DNA of 64,000 nucleotides, from assembly GCF_001687105.1 (NCBI RefSeq), contig NZ_CP014595.1:2679001-2743000 (forward strand), given 5' to 3'. The notes under the pieces are model-generated. The model was not told where the DNA came from. It saw only the letters and a list, made by a program, of their open reading frames with translations, and did no database searches. Positions 11,906 through 19,451 of the stretch are shown here, piece after piece. Position 1 is the stretch's first letter, and each line of letters starts with the position of its first letter. The translations under genes and the position numbers were made by a program. The stretch is from Salipiger sp. CCB-MM3 (GTDB taxonomy: Bacteria > Pseudomonadota > Alphaproteobacteria > Rhodobacterales > Rhodobacteraceae).

Positions 11906-12919
11906 ATGAAACATCTTACGACCACGCTCAGCGTGGCCGCACTCACCGCGGCATTTGCAACCGAGGCCATGGCGACGGAATGGAACGTCTCGCTCTGGGG
12001 CAAGCGCCGCGAGTTCACCGAGCACGTGCATAAGATCGCCGAGCTGGTCGAGGAGAAGACCGGCGGCGAGTTCACCATGAACATCTCTTACGGCGGCCTC
12101 AGCAAGAACACCGAGAACCTCGACGGCATCTCGATCGGTGCGTTCGAGATGGCGCAGTTCTGCGCCGGCTATCACCCCGACAAGAACCGCGCGATCACCG
12201 TGCTGGAACTGCCGTTCCTCGGGGTCGAGACGCTGGAGCAGGAGCGGGCGGTGAGCCGCGCCGTCTACGCGCATCCGGCGGTCGCCGAAGAGATGGCGCA
12301 ATGGAACGCCAAGCTGCTGATGACCACGCCGATGCCGCAGTACAACATCGTGGGCACCGGCGATGCGCGGGACACGCTCGAAAGCTTCGACGGCATGCGC
12401 GTGCGCGCCACCGGCGGCATTGGCCGCGCGTTTGAATCTGTCGGCGCCGTGCCCACCTCGGTGACCGCGACCGAGGCCTATCAGGCGATGGAAGCGGGCG
12501 TGGTCGATACCGTCAGCTTCGCGCAGCACGCGCATCTCAGCTTTGGCACGATCAACGAGGCCGACTGGTGGACCGCCAATCTCAACCCCGGCACGGTGAA
12601 CTGCCCGGTGGTGGTGAACATCGACGCCTATGACATGCTGTCGGACGAAGAGCGCGAGGCGCTCGACAGTTCGGTCGAGGAAGCGCTCGACTATTACATC
12701 GAGACCTACGGCAAGCTGCTGGCCAAATGGGACGGCGTGCTCGATGAGAAGGGTGTCGAGAAAGTCGTCTACTCCGACGAGGAACTGGCGAAATTCGCTG
12801 AAGTTGCCAAGCCCATCCACACCGCATGGATCGAAGAGATGAGCGGGCAGGGCCTGCCGGCGCAGGAGCTTTACGATCTGGTGACCTCGACGCTGGCCGA
12901 GGCCAAGGCCGGAAACTGA
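11906..12919 (+). CDS. dctP: TRAP transporter solute-binding protein (DctP family)
   Basis: A 337-residue periplasmic protein with a Sec signal peptide ending at about residue 23 (AAFATEAMA then TEWNVSLWG). The DctP-type core is evident: FTEHVHKIAELVEEKTGGEF, the conserved central Arg of GMRVRATGGIG, and EAYQAMEAGVVD. It captures an organic acid and delivers it to the DctQM membrane proteins encoded next. The ligand is unknown; a shared palindrome with the downstream semialdehyde dehydrogenase gene hints at a sugar acid. GGGAGG precedes the ATG. A strong hairpin terminator follows the gene, which would make the binding protein more abundant than the permease. Confidence 0.92.
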   Translation: MKHLTTTLSVAALTAAFATEAMATEWNVSLWGKRREFTEHVHKIAELVEEKTGGEFTMNISYGGLSKNTENLDGISIGAFEMAQFCAGYHPDKNRAITVLELPFLGVETLEQERAVSRAVYAHPAVAEEMAQWNAKLLMTTPMPQYNIVGTGDARDTLESFDGMRVRATGGIGRAFESVGAVPTSVTATEAYQAMEAGVVDTVSFAQHAHLSFGTINEADWWTANLNPGTVNCPVVVNIDAYDMLSDEEREALDSSVEEALDYYIETYGKLLAKWDGVLDEKGVEKVVYSDEELAKFAEVAKPIHTAWIEEMSGQGLPAQELYDLVTSTLAEAKAGN

Positions 12920-12940
12920 TCGCGGCGAGGACCGCTTTGG

Positions 12941-12969
12941 GCCGCCCCGCGTGACGGGGCGGCTTTTTT
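12941..12969 (+). terminator. Intrinsic terminator/attenuator between dctP and dctQ
   Basis: An eight-base perfect GC stem (12941-12948 with 12956-12963, seven-base loop) is followed by six T residues. Its place inside the operon suggests partial termination, lowering dctQM expression relative to dctP. Confidence 0.85.
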
Positions 12970-13017
12970 GAACGCAGAGGTCCCAAGGGGCCTTGAACGC
13001 AGCGGTCCTGAGGGGCC
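12968..13017 (+). repeat. Tandem 25-base imperfect direct repeat
   Basis: Two adjacent 25-base copies, 12968-12992 and 12993-13017, match at 22 of 25 positions. They fill the space between the dctP terminator and the dctQ ribosome binding site. A local duplication is the simplest origin; no function is evident. Confidence 0.7.
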
Positions 13018-13038
13018 GAGAAAGGGACAGGGGGACAG

Positions 13039-13671
13039 ATGGCCGGAGCATCCGCGGTGCTTTCCGACGACTCGCTGCTGTCGCGCCTCGACCGGGGGCT
13101 CGAGCATCTGGAGCGGGGCTTTGCCTTCGTGTCCGGGCTCGGGGCCTTCGCGCTGATGGTGCTGGCGGTGGTCTCGGTCGTGGGGCGCAACTTCTTCAAC
13201 ATGCCGCTGCGCGGCTATGTCGATTGGATCGAGATGGCGATGCCGTTGATCGCGATCCTCGGCATCTCTTACGTGCAGCGACAGGGCGGGCACATCCGCA
13301 TGGACATCCTCGTCGGGCAGTTGAAGGGCCGTCCGCTGTGGCTGGCCGAGATGATCACCACGCTGGCGATCCTGCTGCTTATGGTGGCGCTGGTCTGGGG
13401 GTCTTGGGCGCATTTCGACCGCAGTTTCGATCTGACCAAGCCGATGTGGTCGCGTGACAGCACTATTGATCTGGGCCTGCCGCTCTGGCCGGCCAAGCTG
13501 ATCGTGCCGGTGGCGTTTTCGGTCATGTGCCTGCGGCTGGTGCTGCAGTTCTGGGGCTATCTGCGGGCGTTTATTCTTGGGCTCGACAACCCGGTGGCCG
13601 TGCCGCTGGTGCAGAGCGTCGCCGAACAGGCCGCGGCCGAGGCAGAACATATTCAGGGGCATGACGCATGA
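13039..13671 (+). CDS. dctQ: TRAP transporter small permease (DctQ family)
   Basis: A 210-residue membrane protein with four hydrophobic segments (starting near residues 33, 66, 102 and 150). It has the DctQ signature VVGRNFFNMPLRGYVDWIE. It links the binding protein to the large permease. A GGGGGA ribosome binding site precedes the ATG. Its last four bases overlap the DctM start (ATGA). The 30-residue N-terminal extension and the Glu/Ala-rich tail vary within the family. Confidence 0.92.
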   Translation: MAGASAVLSDDSLLSRLDRGLEHLERGFAFVSGLGAFALMVLAVVSVVGRNFFNMPLRGYVDWIEMAMPLIAILGISYVQRQGGHIRMDILVGQLKGRPLWLAEMITTLAILLLMVALVWGSWAHFDRSFDLTKPMWSRDSTIDLGLPLWPAKLIVPVAFSVMCLRLVLQFWGYLRAFILGLDNPVAVPLVQSVAEQAAAEAEHIQGHDA

Positions 13672-15065
13672 GTTCCATCGAGATCGGACTTTGGGTCACC
13701 GCTGGCCTCTTTTTGTTGGTGGTGCTGGGCATGCGCGTGGCCTTTGCCGCGGGGCTTGCCGGGCTCGTCGGCCTGTGGTGGGTGTTCTGGTCGAAGAAAG
13801 GCTATGACCCCGAACAAATCGGCTGGGCCGTCACCGTTGCCATCAAGACCGCCGGTCAAGTGCCGCACGGCAAGGTGGCCAGTCAGGCGCTCAGCCTCAT
13901 CCCCACCTTCATCCTCATCGGGTATCTGGCCTATTACGCCGGGCTGACCAAGGCGCTCTTCGAGGCGGCGAAACGCTGGCTGGCGTGGGTGCCCGGAGGA
14001 CTGGCGGTCTCGACCGTCTTCGCCACCGCAGGTTTTGCCGCCGTTTCGGGCGCAAGCGTGGCAACAGCGGCGGTCTTTGCCCGCATCGCCATCCCCGAGA
14101 TGCTGAAGATCGGCTACGACAAGCGCTTTGCGGCGGGGGTCGTGGCGGCGGGCGGCACGCTGGCCAGCCTCATCCCGCCCTCGGCGATCCTCGTGATCTA
14201 CGCGATCATCGTCGAACAGGACGTGGGCAAGCTCTTGCTGGCGGGCTTCGTGCCGGGGGTCTTCTCGGCGGTGATCTACGCCATGCTGATCATCGGGCTG
14301 GCGCTGGCGCTGCCGAACTTCGGCCCGCCGGTGCGCGGCTTCACGTGGCGCCAGCGCTTCGCCTCGCTGCCGCCGGCGCTGCCGATCGTGGCGGTGGTCG
14401 TGATCATCATCTTCTTCGTCTACAACCCCTTCGGCGACGCTTGGGGCACGCCGACAGAGGGCGGCGCGGTGGGCGCGTTCATCGTCTTTCTGATGGCCCT
14501 GCTGCGCGGCATGCGCTGGCGAGAGCTGAAGGATGCGCTGATCGAGACCGCGAAGCTGGCGATCATGATCTTCACCATTATCTGGGGTGTGCTGATCTAT
14601 GTGCGCTTTCTGGGGTTCGCCGATCTTCCGGGTGCCTTCGCCGACTGGATCACCTCGCTGCACTATCCGCCGCTGATGATCCTCGTTTGCATCCTGCTCG
14701 CCTATGCGGTGCTGGGGATGTTCATGGACGCCATCGGCATGCTGCTGCTGACCCTGCCGGTGGTCTACCCGGCGGTGATGGCGCTGAACGGGGGCGAGGG
14801 GGTCTCGGCCGCCGAGAGCGCCTTTGGCATGTCGTCTGAAATGTGCGCCATCTGGTTTGGCATTCTCGTGGTGAAGATGGCCGAGTTCTGCCTGATCACC
14901 CCGCCCATCGGGCTCAACTGCTTCGTGGTCGCGGGCGTGCGGCCCGAACTGTCGGTGCAGGATGTGTTCCGCGGCGTGACGCCGTTCTTCATCGCGGACG
15001 CGGTGACCATCGCGCTGCTGGTGGCCTTCCCGGCGATCGTGCTCTGGCTGCCCAGCTTCGCCTGA
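13668..15065 (+). CDS. dctM: TRAP transporter large permease (DctM family)
   Basis: A 465-residue membrane protein with about 12 hydrophobic segments. It carries the substrate and Na+ pathway of the TRAP system. Family stretches include GGTLASLIPPSAILVIYAII and the conserved MFMDAIGMLLLTLPVVYP and ITPPIGLNCFVVAG regions. The start is coupled to dctQ by a four-base overlap. It is slightly longer than many DctM proteins because of a loop near residues 35-55. A 12-base-stem hairpin follows the stop codon. Confidence 0.93.
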   Translation: MSSIEIGLWVTAGLFLLVVLGMRVAFAAGLAGLVGLWWVFWSKKGYDPEQIGWAVTVAIKTAGQVPHGKVASQALSLIPTFILIGYLAYYAGLTKALFEAAKRWLAWVPGGLAVSTVFATAGFAAVSGASVATAAVFARIAIPEMLKIGYDKRFAAGVVAAGGTLASLIPPSAILVIYAIIVEQDVGKLLLAGFVPGVFSAVIYAMLIIGLALALPNFGPPVRGFTWRQRFASLPPALPIVAVVVIIIFFVYNPFGDAWGTPTEGGAVGAFIVFLMALLRGMRWRELKDALIETAKLAIMIFTIIWGVLIYVRFLGFADLPGAFADWITSLHYPPLMILVCILLAYAVLGMFMDAIGMLLLTLPVVYPAVMALNGGEGVSAAESAFGMSSEMCAIWFGILVVKMAEFCLITPPIGLNCFVVAGVRPELSVQDVFRGVTPFFIADAVTIALLVAFPAIVLWLPSFA

Positions 15066-15096
15066 TCGGCCAAGCTGACCAAAGAACGCTAACCAA

Positions 15097-15128
15097 AGAG
15101 CCGCCCGGCGATTGCACCGGGCGGCTCT
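15097..15128 (+). terminator. Hairpin after dctM
   Basis: A perfect 12-base stem (15097-15108 with 15117-15128, eight-base loop) lies 31 bases past the dctM stop. There is no T-run, so it is either a weak terminator or a 3'-end protector. Confidence 0.6.
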
Positions 15129-15149
15129 CGCGCAACCGTGAGGCCGCGC

Positions 15150-15174
15150 GGAACCTTTTTCCACATTGCGGGTT
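15150..15174 (+). promoter_or_regulatory. Weak EcfG-like promoter (GGAAC-N16-GGTT)
   Basis: GGAAC at 15150-15154 and GGTT at 15171-15174 are 16 bases apart, one mismatch from the EcfG consensus -10 CGTT. It points at the two small membrane protein genes that precede phyR, though the leader would be about 150 bases. Both genes are of types often induced by general stress. Confidence 0.35.
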
Positions 15175-15331
15175 CTTGACATGAGACGGAACGGCGAGGC
15201 GCAGGGCGCGGGACCGGACCGGACGATCATGTAGCAAGACGGATCACGCGGAGTTTGCTCCGCGGGGCCGGAGCCCTCGGGCACCGGGCTGGCAAGATGT
15301 GCCTGCCGTTACGAGAAAAGGAGATCACGTC

Positions 15332-15520
15332 ATGGAATTTGCAGGTATCGGCGGCTTCATCGTTTTGGTTCTGGATATCTGGGCCATCGTCTCGGTGCTC
15401 GGCTCCAGCGCCAGCACTGGCGCCAAGGTGCTTTGGACGCTGCTCATCATCATCCTGCCGGTGCTGGGCTTCATCATCTGGCTGATCGCGGGCCCGAAAT
15501 CGAGCCGCGCCACGGTTTGA
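15332..15520 (+). CDS. Small membrane protein, phospholipase D N-terminal-like (PLDc_N)
   Basis: A 62-residue protein with two membrane segments (IGGFIVLVLDIWAIVSVLG and VLWTLLIIILPVLGFIIWLI). It ends in a basic tail. The pattern LPVLGFIIWLIAGP matches the PLDc_N family of short membrane proteins. No catalytic part is present. A GGAG site precedes the ATG at 15332; an upstream start adds only unlikely residues. It is paired with a DUF1328 gene 30 bases downstream and lies next to phyR, so a stress-envelope role is likely but unproven. Confidence 0.8.
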   Translation: MEFAGIGGFIVLVLDIWAIVSVLGSSASTGAKVLWTLLIIILPVLGFIIWLIAGPKSSRATV

Positions 15521-15550
15521 TCATCGACTGAACTTTAGGAGGAAACTTCA

Positions 15551-15715
15551 ATGCTTTACTGGGCACTTCTCTTCTTCGTCGTCGCCATCGTGGCCGCACT
15601 CTTCGGCTTTGGCGGCATCGCTTCCGCCTCGGCGGGCATCGCACAGGTGCTGTTCTTCATCTTCCTTGTGCTTTTCGTGGTGACGCTGATCATGCGGTTC
15701 GTACGCAAGACCTGA
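15551..15715 (+). CDS. DUF1328 small membrane protein (YtjA-like)
   Basis: A 54-residue protein beginning [20 protein letters not shown], then a Gly/Ala/Ser-rich turn ([12 protein letters not shown]) and a second membrane segment ending in MRFVRKT. This is the DUF1328/YtjA family, short proteins often controlled by general stress sigma factors. AGGAGG lies six bases before the ATG. It is probably co-transcribed with the PLDc_N-like gene 30 bases upstream, and a T-tailed hairpin follows it. Confidence 0.88.
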   Translation: MLYWALLFFVVAIVAALFGFGGIASASAGIAQVLFFIFLVLFVVTLIMRFVRKT

Positions 15716-15722
15716 TCGCAGA

Positions 15723-15752
15723 TGGGCGGCGCATCCCGCCGCCCACGCTTTT
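15723..15752 (+). terminator. Intrinsic terminator after the DUF1328 gene
   Basis: A nine-base perfect stem (15723-15731 with 15737-15745, five-base loop) is followed by a short T-run at 15749-15752. Confidence 0.7.
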
Positions 15753-15796
15753 CTCTCATCGCATCAGGTCTTTGCCGCAAGGCTTTGCCACAAAAA

Positions 15797-15826
15797 GAAA
15801 ACCCCGCCAAACAGGGCGGGGTTTTC
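15797..15826. terminator. Bidirectional terminator between DUF1328 gene and phyR
   Basis: A perfect 12-base stem (15797-15808 with 15815-15826) whose ends are GAAAA and TTTTC gives a U-rich arm on both strands. It can stop transcription from the small-protein operon and from phyR, which converge here. Confidence 0.85.
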
Positions 15827-15884
15827 AATGATCGCAGGGCCGATGATCAGGGGCCGGTGGGCGGCGCCGGGACCGAGCTCTGGA

Positions 15885-16685
15885 TCAGGCCTTAAGGGTT
15901 TCCGTCGACGAGAAGAACATCGCCTGGCTGACCGCCGAACGAACCTGCTCTTCCGAGTAAGGCTTGGAGATCAGGAAAGCCGGTTCCGGGCGCTCGCCGG
16001 TAAGCAGACGCTCGGGGAAGGCGGTGATGAAGATCACCGGGCGATCCCCCAGCGCACCAAGAATGTCGTTCACCGCGTCGATGCCCGAGGAATTGTCGGC
16101 CAGCTGGATGTCGGCCAGAACCAGATCGGGGGTCTCTTGCTGCGCCAATTCCACTGCGGCGGCGCGGGTGCGTGCAACGCCGGTGACGCGGTGGCCCAGA
16201 TCGGCGACGATGCTTTCGAGATCCATGGCGATGATCGCCTCGTCCTCGATGATCAGCACGCGGCCAGTGACCGCATCTGCCATTTCCTGACGCGCAAGGT
16301 TCACCAGTTCGGTCACCTCGGCCTCGGAGATCTGCATGATCTCGCCAACCTCGGGGAGCGTAAACTCTTCGATCGTGTGCAGAAGCAGCGCCTCGCGGCT
16401 GTTCGCGGTCAGCTTCGAGAGGCGGGACTGCGCTTTGGCAAGCGGGCCGGTCGCCTCATCGGTGACGGGCGCGCCGGTGCTTGCCCAGATGCCGTGGAAC
16501 ACGTGGAACAGGCCGACCTTCGGCGAGGATGCGGAGGAAATGCCTTCGCGGTCCGCAAGGATCGCTTCCAGGGTCGCCGCTGCATAATTGTCGCCTGTGG
16601 TCTGACTGCCGGTCAGCGCGCGCGCGTAACGACGGAGATAGGGAAGGACCGCGCCGATGGTCTGGCCCAAATCGCCCTGTGTCAT
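15885..16685 (-). CDS. phyR: General stress response regulator PhyR
   Basis: A 266-residue anti-anti-sigma factor. Residues ~1-130 mimic an ECF sigma factor (sigma2/sigma4-like, GAVLPYLRRYARALTGS and EFTLPEVGEIMQISEAEV). Residues ~140-260 are a receiver domain with RVLIIEDEAIIAMDLE, the phospho-acceptor in LVLADIQLAD, FITAFPERLLTG and the Lys of LISKPYSEEQV. Once phosphorylated, PhyR binds NepR and frees EcfG. I start at the ATG at 16685, preceded by AAGGACG; the longer open frame would run through the promoter. A perfect EcfG promoter sits 36 bases upstream, giving positive feedback. nepR and ecfG are divergent. Confidence 0.96.
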   Translation of the reverse strand: MTQGDLGQTIGAVLPYLRRYARALTGSQTTGDNYAAATLEAILADREGISSASSPKVGLFHVFHGIWASTGAPVTDEATGPLAKAQSRLSKLTANSREALLLHTIEEFTLPEVGEIMQISEAEVTELVNLARQEMADAVTGRVLIIEDEAIIAMDLESIVADLGHRVTGVARTRAAAVELAQQETPDLVLADIQLADNSSGIDAVNDILGALGDRPVIFITAFPERLLTGERPEPAFLISKPYSEEQVRSAVSQAMFFSSTETLKA

Positions 16686-16713
16686 GAATACGTCCTTTTT
16701 TTCGCTTTTCTCG

Positions 16714-16739
16714 GGAACCAAACGCCGGACCTCGGCATT
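16714..16739 (+). promoter_or_regulatory. Candidate EcfG promoter for nepR-ecfG (GGAAC-N17-CATT)
   Basis: GGAAC at 16714-16718 and CATT at 16736-16739, 17 bases apart, one mismatch from GGAAC-N16/17-CGTT. It overlaps the phyR promoter on the other strand; the arms GGGAACCAA and TTGGTTCCC form a nine-base inverted repeat with a 16-base centre. Confidence 0.5.
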
Positions 16740-16745
16740 GGTTCC
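16721..16745 (-). promoter_or_regulatory. EcfG promoter of phyR (GGAAC-N16-CGTT)
   Basis: Read on the minus strand, GGAAC (16745-16741), exactly 16 bases, then CGTT (16724-16721). This is a perfect match to the alphaproteobacterial EcfG consensus. The expected start of transcription is near 16714, about 29 bases before the phyR ATG. Confidence 0.88.
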
Positions 16746-16807
16746 CTGATACGGCAAAGATAGATGCAGAAATTCCCCTCTGCAAAGGCAAGGATCGAAC
16801 GGCGGCA

Positions 16808-16978
16808 ATGACACAATCGCGGCGCAATACCAAAGAGGCAGAGGTCATCGACGAAAATCTTCGGCGGGTCTATCAGGACATGCTTGAAGAGAAAGTTCCC
16901 GACCGGTTCCTCGACCTGATCGCGCAGCTGCGCGCGCAGGACGATAACGGTGGCACCCAAGGCGGGGACAATGCATGA
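16808..16978 (+). CDS. nepR: Anti-sigma factor NepR
   Basis: A 56-residue protein with the NepR core: VIDENLRRVYQDMLEEKVPD followed by RFLDLIAQLRAQ, the two helices that clamp EcfG or phosphorylated PhyR. It holds the sigma factor inactive in unstressed cells. The N- and C-termini are polar and disordered, as is usual. Its stop codon overlaps the EcfG start codon (ATGA), so anti-sigma and sigma are made together. The gene is too short to pass common length filters. Confidence 0.95.
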   Translation: MTQSRRNTKEAEVIDENLRRVYQDMLEEKVPDRFLDLIAQLRAQDDNGGTQGGDNA

Positions 16979-17535
16979 GTTCCGATCCTCGTGACGAGAT
17001 CGTCGATCACCTTCCGGCGCTACGCGCCTTCGCTTTTTCGCTGACCCGCAATTCTGCGCTGGCCGACGACATGGTGCAGGACACGCTGGTCAAGGCGTGG
17101 ACCAAGATCAACACATTCGAGCAAGGCACCAACATGCGCGCCTGGCTCTTCACCATCCTTCGCAACACCTATTACTCGAACCGCCGCAAGGCCGGGCGCG
17201 AGGTGTCGGATGCCGAAGGGGTCTTTACCGAAAGCCTGTCGGAAAAGCCGGCGCATGACGGTCGTCTGCAGATGAACGACTTCCGCCGCGCCTTCGCCAA
17301 GCTGACCGACGAACAGCGCGAAGCGCTGATCCTCGTTGGCGCGCAGGGCTTTGCCTATGAAGAAGCCGCCGAGACCTGCGGCGTTGCGGTGGGCACGATC
17401 AAGAGCCGGGTGAACCGCGCACGGGCGCGTCTGGCAGAACTGCTGGAGCTTGACGAGCACGACCGGCTCGAACTGACCGACCAAGCCACGATGGCCGTGG
17501 TCTCGGGCGCGCGTCCCAGCGGAGCACTGGGCTAA
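16975..17535 (+). CDS. ecfG: General stress ECF sigma factor EcfG
   Basis: A 186-residue ECF sigma factor of the EcfG group. Region 2 shows FAFSLTRNSALADDMVQDTL and VKAWTKINTFEQGTNMRAWLF (trimmed to core), and region 4 shows YEEAAETCGVAVGTIKSRVN, the helix-turn-helix that reads the GGAAC element. Its start overlaps the nepR stop. The C-terminal ~30 residues extend beyond region 4. It directs transcription from the GGAAC-N16-CGTT promoters found at 16721-16745 and 21865-21889. A hairpin without a T-run follows the gene. Confidence 0.95.
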   Translation: MSSDPRDEIVDHLPALRAFAFSLTRNSALADDMVQDTLVKAWTKINTFEQGTNMRAWLFTILRNTYYSNRRKAGREVSDAEGVFTESLSEKPAHDGRLQMNDFRRAFAKLTDEQREALILVGAQGFAYEEAAETCGVAVGTIKSRVNRARARLAELLELDEHDRLELTDQATMAVVSGARPSGALG

Positions 17536-17555
17536 AGCGCCCTTCAAGGAAAACC

Positions 17556-17580
17556 ACCGGCGCCCGATGATGGCGCCGGT
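17556..17580 (+). terminator. Hairpin after ecfG
   Basis: A perfect nine-base stem (17556-17564 with 17572-17580, seven-base loop) 21 bases past the ecfG stop. There is no T-tract, so readthrough into the kinase gene is plausible. Confidence 0.55.
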
Positions 17581-17651
17581 TCAACGACCCGGGATACGGC
17601 GTGGCATGGATCGCACCGGACCGGCAGGCGGGCAGAGCGGATAGAGGTGTC

Positions 17652-19451
17652 ATGAAATCACTTGCAGGCGGCGTGTGGCAACGCAGGCCGACAGGTCTTG
17701 CCGCTCGGATCATTCTGTTCCTGTCGCTGGCCCTCGTACCCATCGGCGTCGTCGCTTATTTCCAAACCAGCAAGCTGGCCGAAGAGACGCGTCTGCGCTC
17801 TCAGCTCAGCCTCGTTGCGCTGACCGAAGCCGCCGCGCTTGGCGAGCGCGAGACGATCCTGCGCGCGCAGGGCGGGGCGCAGGCGCTCGGCGCCACCTTG
17901 GGCCAGCGGCTCGAAGATACAGAGCAGTGCTCGGACCGGCTGGCGGCCTATCTCGGTGCCTCGCCGGGTTATTCCTTTGCCGGGATCATGACGCTCGATG
18001 GCGACGTCTCGTGCAATTCGCGCGGCGTTCCCATGACCGCGGCGGAATATCCGCGCCTGCAGCGCATCGTCGACGAGCCGGGTGCCACCGCATGGCTCAA
18101 CACCTACGGTCCGATCTCGCAGCGGTCGGTGATCGTTGTCGCGCAGCCCTATTTCGTCGGCGGAGAGCTGGCCGGTCACGTGCTTTTGTCGGTACCTTCA
18201 GTGCTGCTTCCACGCGGCCACGGCGAAGGCGGGCCGTCCGATTTCGACGATCTCATCACCATCAACGAGCATGGCGAAATCCTCACCTCCCGCGAAGAGG
18301 TGGAGGACGTCGAGGGGCTGCTTCCCGCGGATCTGGATTTGCAAAGCCTGATTGGCGCCAAATCCCAGAGCTTTGCCGCACGCAGCGCCGACGGCGAGAC
18401 GCGCGTCTACGCCGCCGCGCCGCTGGTGCCGGGGATGATCCACGCCGTCGGCGTTTGGAGCCGCAAGAACGCCGAGGCGCAGGCGATCAGTGTCGATGGG
18501 CTGGCGGTTATGGCCGCCGCTCTGCCGTTCCTGATGTGGGCGGCCTCGGTGATCGTCGCCTTCCTTGCCGTCAACCGGTTGGTGATCCGCCATATCAAGC
18601 GCCTGTCGCGGCGGATGCGCGCCTTCGCGCTGTCGCGCCGGGTGCCTGCGATCCGTGACGAGGCGATGCCCGCCGAGCTTGCGGATATGGAAGACGATTT
18701 CCTCGACATGGCCGATGCGATCCTGCGCGACGAGGCGCAGCAGGAAAACGCGCTGCGCGAAAAGACCATTCTTCTCAAGGAAGTCCACCACCGGGTGAAG
18801 AACAACCTGCAGCTCATCTCCTCGATCATGAACATGCAGATCCGCCAGTCGCGCAGCGACGAGACCCGCGCCATCCTGCATCGCCTGCAGGACCGGGTGC
18901 GCAGCCTCGCCACCATTCACCGCAATCTCTATCAGACCGAAGACCTTGGTCATGTGAACGCCGGTGCGCTGCTCAAGGATCTGGTCCAGCAGATGGAGCA
19001 GATGTCCGAGGTCAGCGGGCGGCGGGTCAATCTGACGGTCTCTGCCGACGATATCGAGGCGGTGCCCGATCAGGCGGTGCCGCTGTCGCTGCTCACCGCC
19101 GAGGCGATGACCAATGCGATGAAATACGCCACCCCTGGGGCCGATGGCATCACCCGCGTATCGATCCGTCTGGCCCGCTTGGCCGCCGGCCGGGCCGAGC
19201 TTGAGGTACTGAACTCCTCGACCCAAAACAGCAGGGCCGAAGCCGAAGAGGCGGTCCCGCAGGGCATGCGCGGCGAGCCCGCCGGGCTGGGCTCGAAACT
19301 GATGATGGCCTTCGCGACGCAGCTGGGCGGCACGCTCGAGCAGCATCACACAGAGACCGGCGAATACCGTGTCTACATCAACTTCGCGCTGGTAGATTTC
19401 ACCCCTGATCCAACCACTCCAACGGGGATGCCCAATGTCCCGGACTACTGA
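17652..19451 (+). CDS. Membrane HWE/HisKA_2 sensor histidine kinase of the general stress response
   Basis: A 599-residue kinase. A transmembrane segment at about residues 18-38 and another at ~283-306 enclose a periplasmic sensor domain of ~240 residues. A HAMP-like linker and the HisKA_2 dimerisation domain follow, with the phospho-acceptor in LLKEVHHRVKNNLQLISS near residue 377. The ATPase domain has the N-box EAMTNAMKYA near residue 484 and GLGSKLMMAFATQLGG. Kinases of this class phosphorylate PhyR; the location next to ecfG supports that. I start at the ATG at 17652, preceded by AGAGGTG. Its last 17 bases overlap the amidoligase gene. Confidence 0.9.
   Translation: MKSLAGGVWQRRPTGLAARIILFLSLALVPIGVVAYFQTSKLAEETRLRSQLSLVALTEAAALGERETILRAQGGAQALGATLGQRLEDTEQCSDRLAAYLGASPGYSFAGIMTLDGDVSCNSRGVPMTAAEYPRLQRIVDEPGATAWLNTYGPISQRSVIVVAQPYFVGGELAGHVLLSVPSVLLPRGHGEGGPSDFDDLITINEHGEILTSREEVEDVEGLLPADLDLQSLIGAKSQSFAARSADGETRVYAAAPLVPGMIHAVGVWSRKNAEAQAISVDGLAVMAAALPFLMWAASVIVAFLAVNRLVIRHIKRLSRRMRAFALSRRVPAIRDEAMPAELADMEDDFLDMADAILRDEAQQENALREKTILLKEVHHRVKNNLQLISSIMNMQIRQSRSDETRAILHRLQDRVRSLATIHRNLYQTEDLGHVNAGALLKDLVQQMEQMSEVSGRRVNLTVSADDIEAVPDQAVPLSLLTAEAMTNAMKYATPGADGITRVSIRLARLAAGRAELEVLNSSTQNSRAEAEEAVPQGMRGEPAGLGSKLMMAFATQLGGTLEQHHTETGEYRVYINFALVDFTPDPTTPTGMPNVPDY

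Noticed and set aside
15188..15212. Second GGAAC (15188) as an EcfG promoter for the small membrane genes
   Set aside because: At 16 bases the -10 reads CGGG and at 17 GGGA, too far from CGTT.
13653..15284. A 543-codon minus-strand frame opposite dctM
   Set aside because: Antisense shadow; dctM has clear family motifs and coupling to dctQ.
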